Assembly: GCF_018613695.1 (NCBI RefSeq)
Contig: NZ_JAGGPR010000003.1
Location: forward strand, 396,372-460,371
DNA: 64,000 bases
Direction of reading: 5' to 3'
Source: Arthrobacter sp. ISL-95
Lineage (GTDB): Bacteria; Actinomycetota; Actinomycetes; Actinomycetales; Micrococcaceae
Translations under genes and position numbers: made by a program
Notes under the pieces: generated by a model
The model's input: only the letters and a program-made list of their open reading frames with translations
The model's database searches: none
Told to the model about the DNA's origin: nothing
Shown here: piece by piece, positions 53,959 to 62,665 of the stretch
Numbering within the stretch: the first letter of the stretch is position 1
Layout of the letters: each line of letters starts with the position of its first letter

Positions 53959-55401
53959 ATGCTGAAACAAGGTTCTGCAGTCGACCGCTACTTCAAGATC
54001 TCCGAACGTGGATCCACATATTCGCGGGAAATCCGTGGCGGCTTCGCGACCTTCTTCGCCATGAGCTACATCGTGGTGCTGAATCCACTGATCCTCTCCG
54101 GACCCGACTCAAGTGGCGCGTCGCTGGGCTTCACCGCCGTGGCAGCCACCACGGCGTTCGTTGCCGGCATCCTCACCATCCTCATGGGCGCCTGGGCAAA
54201 GCACCCCTTCGCTGTGGCTACAGGACTGGGCGTCAACGCGTTCGTGGCTGTTACGGTCGCATCGCACCCCGGACTGACGTGGCCGGACATGATGGGGCTC
54301 GTGGTGCTTTCGGGCGTCACCATGCTCATCCTGGTCCTGACCGGTTTCCGGACTGCCGTGTTCAAGGCGGTGCCGGAGGCCCTCAAGACCGCGATCGTTG
54401 TGGGTATTGGCCTCTTTATCGCCCTGATTGGCCTGGTCAACGCAGGTTTCGTGCGCCGCATCCCCGACGCCGCCGGAACCACCGTTCCGCTCGGTTTGGG
54501 CGTGGACGGCAAGCTCCTGGGCTGGCCTACGCTGGTGTTCGCAGTGGGCCTGATCCTGACCATCGCCTTGGTGGTCCGCAAGGTGCGTGGCGCCATCTTG
54601 ATCGGCATCGTGGTTTCCACCGCCCTGGCCGCAATTCTCGAATTCACACTCCATATTGGCCCGAGCTTTGACGGCACCAACGTCAACCCCCGCGGCTGGT
54701 CCCTGGTGGCCCCCACACTCACCGAATGGGGCGCCCCGGACCTGTCTCTGCTCGGCAAGGCCAATCCGTTCGGCGCCTTTGAGCACCTCGGTTTCATCGC
54801 TGCAGCTTTGCTGGCGTTCGTGATCCTCCTCAGCATCTTCTTCGACGCCATGGGCACCATGGTGGGCCTGGCCAACGAGGCCGGGACCGTGGATGAGGAC
54901 GGGAACATCCCCAACGTGGATCGCGTCCTGCAGGTGGATGCCCTCGGAGCGATCGTGGGCGGCGGGGCATCTGTTTCCTCCAACCAGATCTTTGTGGAGT
55001 CCGGCGCAGGAATCGGCGAAGGCGCACGGACCGGGCTCGCCTCGATCGTCACCGGCGTGCTCTTCCTGGTGGCCATGTTCTTCACTCCGCTCATCAACCT
55101 GGTTCCGTTCGAGGCAGTGGCTCCGGCGTTGGTGGTTGTGGGCTTCATGATGGTCTCCCAGGTAGGCAAGATCGACTGGCAGGACTGGGGCGTCGGAATT
55201 CCCGCGTTCCTGACCATCGCCCTCATGCCATTCACGTACTCGATTGCCAACGGCCTCGGCGCCGGCTTCATCTCCTTCGTCCTGATCCGCACCTTCCAGG
55301 GCCGCGCCCGCGAAGTCCACCCCCTGATGTGGGCCGTGGCGGCCGCGTTCCTGCTGTTCTTTGGCATTGGAACCGTGGAAGAGTTGCTCGGGGTCAAGTA
55401 G
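53959..55401 (+). CDS. NCS2 family purine permease (AzgA/PbuG type)
   Basis: A 480-residue permease with about 13-14 helices. Family marks are the start YSREIRGGFATFFAMSYIVV, GLGVNAFVA, FFDAMGTMVGLANEAG and VSSNQIFVESGAGIGEGART. AzgA/PbuG-type carriers import hypoxanthine, guanine or adenine with protons. GGAG precedes the ATG at 53959. It is followed by hutG; a purine-to-histidine link is not implied. Confidence 0.93.
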   Translation: MLKQGSAVDRYFKISERGSTYSREIRGGFATFFAMSYIVVLNPLILSGPDSSGASLGFTAVAATTAFVAGILTILMGAWAKHPFAVATGLGVNAFVAVTVASHPGLTWPDMMGLVVLSGVTMLILVLTGFRTAVFKAVPEALKTAIVVGIGLFIALIGLVNAGFVRRIPDAAGTTVPLGLGVDGKLLGWPTLVFAVGLILTIALVVRKVRGAILIGIVVSTALAAILEFTLHIGPSFDGTNVNPRGWSLVAPTLTEWGAPDLSLLGKANPFGAFEHLGFIAAALLAFVILLSIFFDAMGTMVGLANEAGTVDEDGNIPNVDRVLQVDALGAIVGGGASVSSNQIFVESGAGIGEGARTGLASIVTGVLFLVAMFFTPLINLVPFEAVAPALVVVGFMMVSQVGKIDWQDWGVGIPAFLTIALMPFTYSIANGLGAGFISFVLIRTFQGRAREVHPLMWAVAAAFLLFFGIGTVEELLGVK

Positions 55402-55411
55402 AGGGGTGTCA

Positions 55412-55427
55412 GTCCGGGATTTCAGAC
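55412..55427. promoter_or_regulatory. hut operator, hutG copy
   Basis: GTCCGGGATTTCAGAC, a pseudo-palindrome 54 bases before hutG. An 18-base stretch including it matches the copy upstream of hutU at 16 positions. Confidence 0.6.
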
Positions 55428-55481
55428 ACTCGCCGGGAGGAATGGCTGGTTTTTGGGTCCCGCGTCAGGTGTGCTGGAAGC

Positions 55482-56429
55482 ATGGAAACCAGCCCCTTCA
55501 CCGTAGATGTCTCCCCCACTCCGTGGACCGGTCGTTTTGACGGCGAGGGCAAGGAACATCGCCGTTGGTGGCAGGCTGTAGCACCCCACACCGTGTCCGG
55601 CGCCGCAGCAGCCTCGCGTCCCGCCGTCGTGCTTGGTTTCTGCAGCGACGCCGGTGTTCTGCGCAACAAGGGCCGCGTGGGTGCCGCCGCAGCACCTGCC
55701 GCCATCCGTTCGGCGCTGGGTCCACTGGCTTTCCATCTTGCCCGTGACGTGTTCGACGCCGGTGATGTGGTTGTGGAGGACGACTCACTGGAGTCGGGCC
55801 AAGAGCGCGCCGGCCTCGCAATTTCCGGACTGCTCGACGCCGGCAACCTCATCGTCGTGTTGGGCGGCGGCCACGAGACCGCGTTTGCCAGCTACCTTGG
55901 TGTTGCCGGTTCCGACGCCGTTCGCGGCAAGCGACTGGGTGTGCTGAACCTGGACGCCCACTTTGACCTCCGCGACGAGCCGGTTCCAAGCTCGGGCACG
56001 CCGTTCCTGCAGATGGCCAAGGCGGAAGAGGCCGCGGGACGCGAACTGCAGTACGCCGTCGTCGGAATTTCGGAGCCCAACAACACACAAACACTCTTCA
56101 ACACGGCCCGGCGTTTGGGCGTGAAGTACCTCCTTGATGAACTGTGCACTCCCGAAGCAGCAGAGGTGTTCGTTGCCGATTTCCTGGCCGGCGTGGATGT
56201 GCTGTACCTGACCATCGACCTGGACGTGATGCCGGCGTCGGTGGCACCCGGAGTGAGCGCCCCGGCCGCTTATGGCGTGCCGTTGCCGGTCATCAGCGCA
56301 ATCTGCCGGCAAGTGGCCGCGAGCGGCAAGTTGCTGCACTTGGACGTGGCCGAGCTGAATCCGGAGTTCGACATCGATAATCGAACCGCGAAAGTTGCAG
56401 CGCGACTGATCAACACGTTGCTCGCTTAG
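55482..56429 (+). CDS. hutG: Formimidoylglutamase HutG
   Basis: A 315-residue arginase-family hydrolase. Metal-binding motifs are GGGHETAF, NLDAHFDLRD and TIDLDVMPAS, with the family start SPTPWTGRFDGE seen in HutG. It splits N-formimidoyl-glutamate to glutamate and formamide in histidine breakdown. GGAAG precedes the ATG at 55482. It is apart from hutH and hutU, which lie 2 kb away on the other strand, but it shares their operator-like motif. Confidence 0.9.
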   Translation: METSPFTVDVSPTPWTGRFDGEGKEHRRWWQAVAPHTVSGAAAASRPAVVLGFCSDAGVLRNKGRVGAAAAPAAIRSALGPLAFHLARDVFDAGDVVVEDDSLESGQERAGLAISGLLDAGNLIVVLGGGHETAFASYLGVAGSDAVRGKRLGVLNLDAHFDLRDEPVPSSGTPFLQMAKAEEAAGRELQYAVVGISEPNNTQTLFNTARRLGVKYLLDELCTPEAAEVFVADFLAGVDVLYLTIDLDVMPASVAPGVSAPAAYGVPLPVISAICRQVAASGKLLHLDVAELNPEFDIDNRTAKVAARLINTLLA

Positions 56430-56508
56430 TTGGCTCTAACTGGATTAGTCCCGTTTAGCTGGGCCTGTTCCCGGGAACTTCCTCCGCATAGCCTGTGTGG
56501 AGGAGAGG

Positions 56509-57003
56509 ATGACGATGCGTGCAGCGCCTGTGCAGGACAAGTGGGCGTGGGTCACCGGGCTGGTGGCGGTGGCCTTGGGCTTGGCGGCGCACTTGGTGGC
56601 CGGCGGCAGCGCACCTGCCATACCCGTGCTCCTGGCTTTCGCCGCGCTGGGCTGTTTGGCGGCCCAACTGATTGCCCGATGGGTCCATGGGCCCTTGTTG
56701 CTGCTGCTTCTTTCCGGAGTGACACAGCAGTTGCTGCACTTCGGGTTCGACGCTTTTGGAGGGTACTTCCCGGGCAATGGCTTTCTGGATCACTTGCACG
56801 GAAGCCAGGCCACTTTGGATACGCCGGCCGACGGTAGCCCGGATAAGGCAGCGGCCCCGAGCGGCGGTTCGGTTCACCTCATGCTCTACACCCACATGGC
56901 AGCGGCCATTCTCACGCTGCTGGTGGCATGGGGAGTTTCCAAAGTGGCGGGGACGCGTTCCAAGCGCCGTGCTGACGCGGATCTTGCGCAGGGGGGCACG
57001 TAA
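56509..57003 (+). CDS. Membrane protein of unknown function
   Basis: A 164-residue protein with four hydrophobic helices, a His-rich loop (LHFGFDAFGGYFPGNGFLDH) between helices 3 and 4 and a basic tail. The ATG at 56509 follows GGAGGAGAGG; ATG 56515 is also possible. It lies 79 bases after hutG. I do not recognise the family; the histidines could bind metal, which would fit the CopC gene nearby, but this is only a suggestion. Confidence 0.7.
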   Translation: MTMRAAPVQDKWAWVTGLVAVALGLAAHLVAGGSAPAIPVLLAFAALGCLAAQLIARWVHGPLLLLLLSGVTQQLLHFGFDAFGGYFPGNGFLDHLHGSQATLDTPADGSPDKAAAPSGGSVHLMLYTHMAAAILTLLVAWGVSKVAGTRSKRRADADLAQGGT

Positions 57004-57043
57004 CCCGTCATTGGAGGCAACCCGGCGCAACCTTTACGTAGCC

Positions 57044-57099
57044 CGGCGACACCACGCCGTAGCTCAGTGACACCCTGAGTAGCCCTGCGAAAGGCAGGG
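57044..57099 (+). repeat. Array of three evenly spaced mini-hairpins
   Basis: CGGCG/CGCCG (57044-57059), CTCAG/CTGAG (57063-57079) and CCCTGC/GCAGGG (57083-57099) follow each other at about 20-base spacing, each near a GACACC or ACACC element and separated by short TAGC spacers. They may act as a composite terminator after the membrane protein or as an RNA leader before tRNA-Cys. Confidence 0.55.
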
Positions 57100-57145
57100 A
57101 CACCAACTTTGGCAGGCCCGAGAAAGGCTCCTAGTGTCGTTTGCA

Positions 57146-57219
57146 CGTGGTGTACCCAAGAGGCCAGGGAGCTGCCTGCAAAGCAGCGTACGCGGGTTCG
57201 AATCCCGCCACCACGTCCA
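57146..57219 (+). tRNA. tRNA-Cys (GCA)
   Basis: Acceptor CGTGGTG pairs with CACCACG, anticodon stem GCTGC/GCAGC with loop CTGCAAA giving GCA, T-arm GCGGG-TTCGAAT-CCCGC, discriminator U73 (a Cys identity base) and encoded CCA. Confidence 0.95.
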
Positions 57220-57388
57220 TGGGATCCAGGCCCCGGAACCCCTTCGCGGGCACGCAGCCGCGCCTCCCGATACGGCTCATTCTTGAGACCCAGGTCACGC
57301 GCGTGCCGGTCATCTTACATATTTTCAGGACCGCCGACTATGATTGACGGGTCGCCCTCGCATGCGGCACGTAATAGGAGGCCCCCCA

Positions 57389-57610
57389 ATGACCCCTGCA
57401 ATGGTTGCAGAACGCGAAATCCGTCTGTCTTTTTCCAAGGCAGACGAAATCCACGACGGACTCGACCGCGCCGTGGATGCCCTGATCGAAAGCGCAGCAG
57501 CTGACGCTAACTGCGGCATTTTGGTGACCCGGCACGAGCCCGGCACCTACACCGTGGCTCTGGACGAATCCGTTCCCTTCGGTCAGACCCGCGAAGTCCT
57601 CGCTGCCTGA
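57389..57610 (+). CDS. Small conserved-looking acidic protein
   Basis: A 73-residue soluble protein with a start TAGGAGG before its ATG and a strong terminator after it. It reads as one long helix (SKADEIHDGLDRAVDALIESA) followed by two short strands (CGILVTRHEPGTYTVALDES). Family not recognised. Its signals make it a real gene with fair certainty. Confidence 0.7.
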   Translation: MTPAMVAEREIRLSFSKADEIHDGLDRAVDALIESAAADANCGILVTRHEPGTYTVALDESVPFGQTREVLAA

Positions 57611-57638
57611 TACCCCAACGCATTCGGCAGCGACGCAA

Positions 57639-57697
57639 AAACCGGGGCCCGTTCCTTTCCGCATCTACTACCCGCGGAAGGGAACGAGCCCCGGTTT
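57639..57697. terminator. Terminator between two convergent small genes
   Basis: Arms AAACCGGGGC and GCCCCGGTTT, with inner arms CGTTCCTTTCCGC and GCGGAAGGGAACG (near-perfect), in the 118 bases between the two small genes. It can serve both strands. Confidence 0.85.
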
Positions 57698-57728
57698 CTG
57701 TTTAACAAGTACCTCTGCCCAACCCGGC

Positions 57729-57977
57729 CTATGCCCGGCGGAGAGTCACGCCGTCGGACTTCATAAACAGTTCCTTGCCTTCTTCGGTCACGCCTGGCCC
57801 GGAGTGCTCAAGCCACACCACGTTTCCGCTGCCGGAAACTTCTTCGATCAGGCCGGCGGCGATCACGTGGGCGTATTTGACCACTTCCACCCGCTCGCCA
57901 ACTTTCAGCGTCTTCCAGTCGGTAACCGTAGCCGTGTGAGCGCTTCGCCTGGACAGGACTGCTCCGCGTGCCTTCAT
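57729..57977 (-). CDS. Small SH3-like basic protein
   Basis: An 82-residue protein with an Arg-rich start (RGAVLSRRSAH) and a beta-strand pattern typical of an SH3-like barrel (WKTLKVGERVEVVKYAHVI, VVWLEHSG, GVTLRR). The ATG at 57977 has a GGGG-type ribosome site at long distance. No family recognised. Two small genes converge here on a shared terminator. Confidence 0.65.
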   Translation of the reverse strand: MKARGAVLSRRSAHTATVTDWKTLKVGERVEVVKYAHVIAAGLIEEVSGSGNVVWLEHSGPGVTEEGKELFMKSDGVTLRRA

Positions 57978-58176
57978 TGAACTTCTACCCCTTTGTGGAT
58001 GTTCTCTGTTGTGTATTGAGTTGTTGGAACGTTTGACCGTCAAGCCCACAACACCGTTGTTGTGGACGTGACGTACACCATAAGTTTTACTACATTTACC
58101 ACGCCCCGGTGATTGCGTTGCGAACAAAGACCGGGGCGTGACAAATTTGCCCATCAAATGAGCGTTTTATTCGACG

Positions 58177-59769
58177 TCAGGCTAAAAGCCCGACGGCGGA
58201 TTCGGCGGCCGCACGGACCGCGCCGGAGCCAACCAAACGGTCAGCCGCTTCCAGTTCCGGCGACAGGAACCGGTCAGCGCCCGGGCCCTGAACCACTTCG
58301 CGAAGCACCTCAAGCACTGCCGTACCGGCGGGACCCGGGGTGAGTTCGCCGTCGGACATTTGCGTCCGCATGTCAATAGCGCGGGCGCTGGTGACAAGCT
58401 CGACGGCGAGCACGCGGCGAAGGTTCTCCACGGCCTTGCGCAGCTTCCGGGCAGCGTGCCAGCCCATGGATACGTGATCTTCCTGCATGGCGGAGCTCGG
58501 GATGGAGTCCACCGACGCGGGGACGGCCAGGCGCTTGTTGTCCGAGACAAGGCCGGCCTGCGTGTACTGGGCGATCATGAGGCCGGAATCGACGCCCGGG
58601 TCTCCCGCGAGGAAAGCCGGAAGTCCGTGCGAGCGTGCGGGATCGAGCATGCGATCCGTGCGTCGCTCGGCGATTGAGCTGAGGTCCGCCACCGCAATGG
58701 CCAGGAAGTCCAGGACGTAGGCCACCGGGGCGCCGTGGAAGTTGCCGTTGGACGTGACGCGGCCGTCCGGGAGGACCACCGGGTTGTCGATCGCAGCAGC
58801 GAGTTCGCGGGAAGCAACCAGTGCGGCGTGGTCCACGGTATCGCGGACAGCGCCTGCAACCTGGGGCGCGCAGCGCAGCGAGTAGGCGTCCTGAACCTTG
58901 GTGTCGTTGATCCGGTGGGAAGCGACAATGGGCGAGTTGGACAGCACGCGGAGCATGTTGTCCGCGCTGGCAGCCTGGCCGGGGTGCGGCCGCAGTGCAG
59001 CGTGCAGCTCAGGCAGGAACACCTGGTCCGTACCCAGCAGCGCCTCCACGCTGAGCGCGGCGGTGACGTCCGCCGTCGCAAGCAACAGCCTGATGTCGGC
59101 GATGGCCATCAGGAGCATGCCGAGCATGCCTTCGGTGCCGTTGACGAGGGCCAGGCCCTCCTTCTCGGCCAGGGTGACCGGCTCGATACCGTGCTGAGCA
59201 AGAAGCTCAGCGACAGGCGGCTTGCCGTCGGTTCCGTACAGTTCGCCGTCGGGACCCGTTGCTTCGCCTTCGCCCATGAGGACCAAAGCGCAGTGGGACA
59301 GCGGCGCGAGGTCGCCGGAGCAACCCAGCGAACCGAACTCACGGACCAGCGGCGTGATGCCGGCGTTGAGGACGTCCACCATGGTCTGCAGAACTACGGG
59401 ACGGACGCCGGTGCGGCCGGAGGCAAGGGTCTTGGCGCGGAGGAACATGATGCCGCGGACCACTTCGCGTTCCACGGCCGGGCCCATACCGGCTGCGTGG
59501 CTGCGGATCAGCGACTTCTGCAGCTGGGTACGGAGGTCGTTGGGGATGTGCCGGTTGGCCAGTGCGCCGAAGCCGGTGGAAATGCCGTACGCCGGGACAT
59601 CGCTGGTGGCGAGGTCGTCAATGTGGGCACGGACCTTGGCCACGTTGTCCAGGGCGTCCTGGGAAACGGTCACCTTGGCGTCGTGACGGGCGACGGCGAC
59701 GACGTCTTCCGGGGTGACGCCGCTGGAGCCGAGGGTGACAGTGAGCTGTTCGTTGGAGGTGATAGTCAT
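58177..59769 (-). CDS. hutH: Histidine ammonia-lyase
   Basis: A 530-residue lyase that removes ammonia from histidine to give urocanate. The catalytic Y61 is in AYGISTGFG. The MIO prosthetic group forms from residues 150-152, here Cys-Ser-Gly (GSLGCSGDLAPLSH) rather than the usual Ala-Ser-Gly; codon TGC at 59322-59320 confirms the Cys. It follows hutU by eight bases in one transcript. Confidence 0.95.
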   Translation of the reverse strand: MTITSNEQLTVTLGSSGVTPEDVVAVARHDAKVTVSQDALDNVAKVRAHIDDLATSDVPAYGISTGFGALANRHIPNDLRTQLQKSLIRSHAAGMGPAVEREVVRGIMFLRAKTLASGRTGVRPVVLQTMVDVLNAGITPLVREFGSLGCSGDLAPLSHCALVLMGEGEATGPDGELYGTDGKPPVAELLAQHGIEPVTLAEKEGLALVNGTEGMLGMLLMAIADIRLLLATADVTAALSVEALLGTDQVFLPELHAALRPHPGQAASADNMLRVLSNSPIVASHRINDTKVQDAYSLRCAPQVAGAVRDTVDHAALVASRELAAAIDNPVVLPDGRVTSNGNFHGAPVAYVLDFLAIAVADLSSIAERRTDRMLDPARSHGLPAFLAGDPGVDSGLMIAQYTQAGLVSDNKRLAVPASVDSIPSSAMQEDHVSMGWHAARKLRKAVENLRRVLAVELVTSARAIDMRTQMSDGELTPGPAGTAVLEVLREVVQGPGADRFLSPELEAADRLVGSGAVRAAAESAVGLLA

Positions 59770-59777
59770 GGTGTTGC

Positions 59778-61505
59778 CTACTTCTCGTTCATGGGGATGC
59801 GGACGCCGCGTTCGTTGGCGACTTCGACGGCGCGGTCATAGCCGGCGTCGACGTGGCGGATGACGCCCATGCCGGGGTCGTTGGTCAAAAGCCGTTCGAG
59901 CTTTTCGGCCGCGAGGTCCGTGCCGTCGGCAACGGAAACCTGTCCGGCGTGCAGGGACCGGCCAATACCAACACCGCCGCCGTGGTGGATGGACACCCAG
60001 GTGGCACCGGAGGAGGTGTTCAGCATCGCGTTGAGCAACGGCCAGTCAGCAATGGCATCGGAGCCGTCAGCCATGGACTCGGTCTCACGGTACGGGGACG
60101 CCACCGAACCCGAATCTAGGTGGTCACGGCCGATCACGATCGGGGCCTTGACCTTGCCCTCCTTCACGAGCTGGTTGAACAACAGGCCGGCTTTGGCGCG
60201 TTCGCCGTAACCGAGCCAGCAAATACGTGCCGGCAGGCCCTCGAACTCCACGCGGTCCGCAGCAGCGTCGAGCCACTTGTGGAGGTGCTTGTTCTCCGGG
60301 AACAACTCCTTGATTGCCTTATCGGTCACAGCAATATCTTCCGGATCTCCGGACAGCGCAACCCAACGGAACGGGCCAAGGCCCTCGCAGAACAGGGGAC
60401 GGATATACGCCGGGACGAAGCCGGGGAACTCAAACGCCCGCTCGTACCCGCCCTTGCGTGCCTCGTCACGGATGGAGTTGCCGTAATCGAACACCTCAGC
60501 GCCGGCGTCCTGGAACTCCACCATCGCCTGGACGTGACGGGCCATGGAAGCCTGGGACTTCTTGGTAAACCCTTCCGGATCCGCCTCAGCCTCGGTGTGC
60601 CACTCAGTCACGGTGATGCCCTCGGGGAGGTAGCTCAACGGATCGTGCGCGGACGTCTGGTCGGTGACCACATCAAAGGTGACTTCCCCGGCCTTGTGAC
60701 GGCGCAGCAGTTCCGGGAACACCTCAGCGGCGTTACCCACGTAACCCACGGACCAGCCGCGGCGCTCGTCCTTGGCCTTCTGGACCTTGGCGATCGCAGC
60801 ATCCAGATCCGTTTCGACCTCGTCCAGGTAGCGCTTGCCTACGCGGCGGCGCAGCCTTGTTTCGTCGACGTCGACAATCAGGCAGGCGCCGTCGTTCAAC
60901 GTCACCGCGAGCGGCTGGGCGCCGCCCATGCCACCACAACCACCGGTCAAGGTCAGGGTCCCGGCCAGCGGGCCCTCGGTGGAACCCTCCGCCGCGGGCG
61001 CCGGGTGACGGCCCTCGGCAGCGAGTTTGTTCCCGACCGCGGCAAAGGTCTCGTAAGTGCCCTGAAGGATGCCCTGGGTGCCGATGTAGATCCAGGACCC
61101 GGCGGTCATCTGGCCGTACATCATCAGACCCTCGGCCTCAAGGCGGCGGAACTCAGGCCACGTAGCCCAGTCCCCCACCAGGTTGGAGTTCGCCAAGAGG
61201 ACACGCGGAGCCCATTCGTGAGTGCGGAACACACCCACCGGCTTGCCCGACTGGACCAGGAGCGTCTCGTCCTTCTCCATGGTCTCCAGGGTCCGGGTGA
61301 TCGCATCAAAGGCGGCCCAGGAACGGACAGCGCGGCCCGTACCGCCGTAAACCACCAGGTCATCCGGACGCTCGGCGACCTCCGGATCCAAGTTGTTCAT
61401 CAGCATGCGCAACGGTGCTTCGGTCTGCCACGACTTGGCAGTGAGCTCAGTACCCCGGGCGGCCTTGACCGGACGGGCACCAGTGGTGAAATCGGCGGGT
61501 GCCAT
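59778..61505 (-). CDS. hutU: Urocanate hydratase
   Basis: A 575-residue NAD-containing enzyme converting urocanate to imidazolonepropionate. Marks are [31 protein letters not shown] (tight NAD site), [17 protein letters not shown] and [19 protein letters not shown]. First gene of the hutU-hutH transcript; the operator-like motif lies about 100 bases upstream of its ATG. hutI is not in the window. Confidence 0.96.
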   Translation of the reverse strand: MAPADFTTGARPVKAARGTELTAKSWQTEAPLRMLMNNLDPEVAERPDDLVVYGGTGRAVRSWAAFDAITRTLETMEKDETLLVQSGKPVGVFRTHEWAPRVLLANSNLVGDWATWPEFRRLEAEGLMMYGQMTAGSWIYIGTQGILQGTYETFAAVGNKLAAEGRHPAPAAEGSTEGPLAGTLTLTGGCGGMGGAQPLAVTLNDGACLIVDVDETRLRRRVGKRYLDEVETDLDAAIAKVQKAKDERRGWSVGYVGNAAEVFPELLRRHKAGEVTFDVVTDQTSAHDPLSYLPEGITVTEWHTEAEADPEGFTKKSQASMARHVQAMVEFQDAGAEVFDYGNSIRDEARKGGYERAFEFPGFVPAYIRPLFCEGLGPFRWVALSGDPEDIAVTDKAIKELFPENKHLHKWLDAAADRVEFEGLPARICWLGYGERAKAGLLFNQLVKEGKVKAPIVIGRDHLDSGSVASPYRETESMADGSDAIADWPLLNAMLNTSSGATWVSIHHGGGVGIGRSLHAGQVSVADGTDLAAEKLERLLTNDPGMGVIRHVDAGYDRAVEVANERGVRIPMNEK

Positions 61506-61602
61506 GGTGACTCCTTCGTCTGTGGGAAGTGTGGTGGAAAGATCTTCTGCTTCTACTAAAGCCCCTTTATCCCGCGGCTGGAACGGCTTTTGGAGTGGTG
61601 CT

Positions 61603-61618
61603 GTCCGGGATTACAGAC
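61603..61618. promoter_or_regulatory. hut operator, hutU copy
   Basis: GTCCGGGATTACAGAC, nearly the same as the hutG site, 98 bases upstream of the hutU ATG. Confidence 0.6.
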
Positions 61619-61675
61619 GCGTGTCCACTTCGCGGGAATGACTGCTGAAACGGACTGGCTGGGGCTACCAGGTAA

Positions 61676-62482
61676 CTAGTTGCCGGGCCGTCCGTGGATT
61701 CGCACCGACAGTTCGTCGGCGGCCTTGCGGATGCGTGCAGCGAGGACCGGCCACTGCTCAGCTGGCACTTTGTCCTCCAGGAACGTGACGGCGACTGCCG
61801 CCGTCGGCCATCCAACATGGTCCGTCACAGCGGCCGCGATGGAACAGAACTGCGGTGTGATTTCGCCGTTCTCCGTGGCGTAGCCACGCTGCCGCACCTG
61901 ATCCAGATGGGATGACAGCGCGGAGTATTTCATGATGGGGAACTCCACCTCGTGCCGCGAAGTGAAAGCGGCCGCATTCGGATACAGCGCGCGAACCTGC
62001 GACTTTGGCAGGGCGGCAAGGATGGCACGGCCCGACGCCGTGAGGTGGCTGGGCAGGCGGACCCCGACGTCGGTCACCAGGCTGGGGCGGTTCTTGGCGC
62101 GTTCCTCCACGATGTAGAGAACATCCCGGCCGTGGAGCACCGCCAAGTGCGCGCTCTCACCGATCACGTCCACCAGGGAGGCGAGCATGGGACGCCCCAG
62201 CCGGGACAGGGGTTCCTGCCGCGAGTACGCCGAGCTGAGTTCGAAGGCGCTGATGCCCAGCCCATAGCGCTGCTCCTCGTGCAGATGCAGGACGAACCCA
62301 TTCGCCTCCATCACGCCGAGCAGGTGATACACACTCGATCGTGGCAAACCCAGCGCAGTGGCGATGTTCGACGCCGCCATGGGACCGCGGCGCGAAGCCA
62401 ACAGCTTCAGGATGCGCAGCGTGTTCTCCGCGGCCGGGACCTTGGACGTGGCTTTGCCTGGTGCGGTTGGCGTCGTTGTCAT
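61676..62482 (-). CDS. IclR family regulator of histidine utilisation
   Basis: A 268-residue IclR protein: HTH (ALGLPRSSVYHLLGVM) near residues 43-60 and effector domain (TASGRAILAALPKSQ). It is encoded directly upstream of hutU on the same strand. Three pseudo-palindromes of similar form occur upstream of hutG, hutU and this gene, so it is very likely the hut regulator with autoregulation. Confidence 0.9.
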   Translation of the reverse strand: MTTTPTAPGKATSKVPAAENTLRILKLLASRRGPMAASNIATALGLPRSSVYHLLGVMEANGFVLHLHEEQRYGLGISAFELSSAYSRQEPLSRLGRPMLASLVDVIGESAHLAVLHGRDVLYIVEERAKNRPSLVTDVGVRLPSHLTASGRAILAALPKSQVRALYPNAAAFTSRHEVEFPIMKYSALSSHLDQVRQRGYATENGEITPQFCSIAAAVTDHVGWPTAAVAVTFLEDKVPAEQWPVLAARIRKAADELSVRIHGRPGN

Positions 62483-62536
62483 GGTTCCTCGCTGCTCGGC
62501 TGCTTGCGGGATCCGTCCGGTGCATGAAGGTCAGCT

Positions 62537-62552
62537 GTCCGGTATCCCGTAC
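62537..62552. promoter_or_regulatory. hut-type operator, IclR gene copy
   Basis: GTCCGGTATCCCGTAC, 54 bases upstream of the IclR ATG, a third member of the motif with a looser match. Confidence 0.45.
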
Positions 62553-62665
62553 TCAAGCGTGCACCCTTCGGCGGGCAATCACCAGCACGCAAACGATGAT
62601 CGGTGTCTGGGATGCCGGACCCCGCTGCTCGAGCGGGAATCTCCTGCCCTTGGCCGGAGCTTCTC

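Noticed and set aside
54066..55397. Minus-strand open frame of 443 residues opposite the purine permease (and a second one of 403 residues)
   Set aside because: Both are rich in Arg, Thr, Met and Asp-His-Glu strings typical of antisense frames of a GC-rich membrane protein; the plus-strand permease has full family motifs and a ribosome site.
60120..61559. Plus-strand frame of 479 residues opposite hutU
   Set aside because: Shadow frame; hutU is an unambiguous, highly conserved gene.
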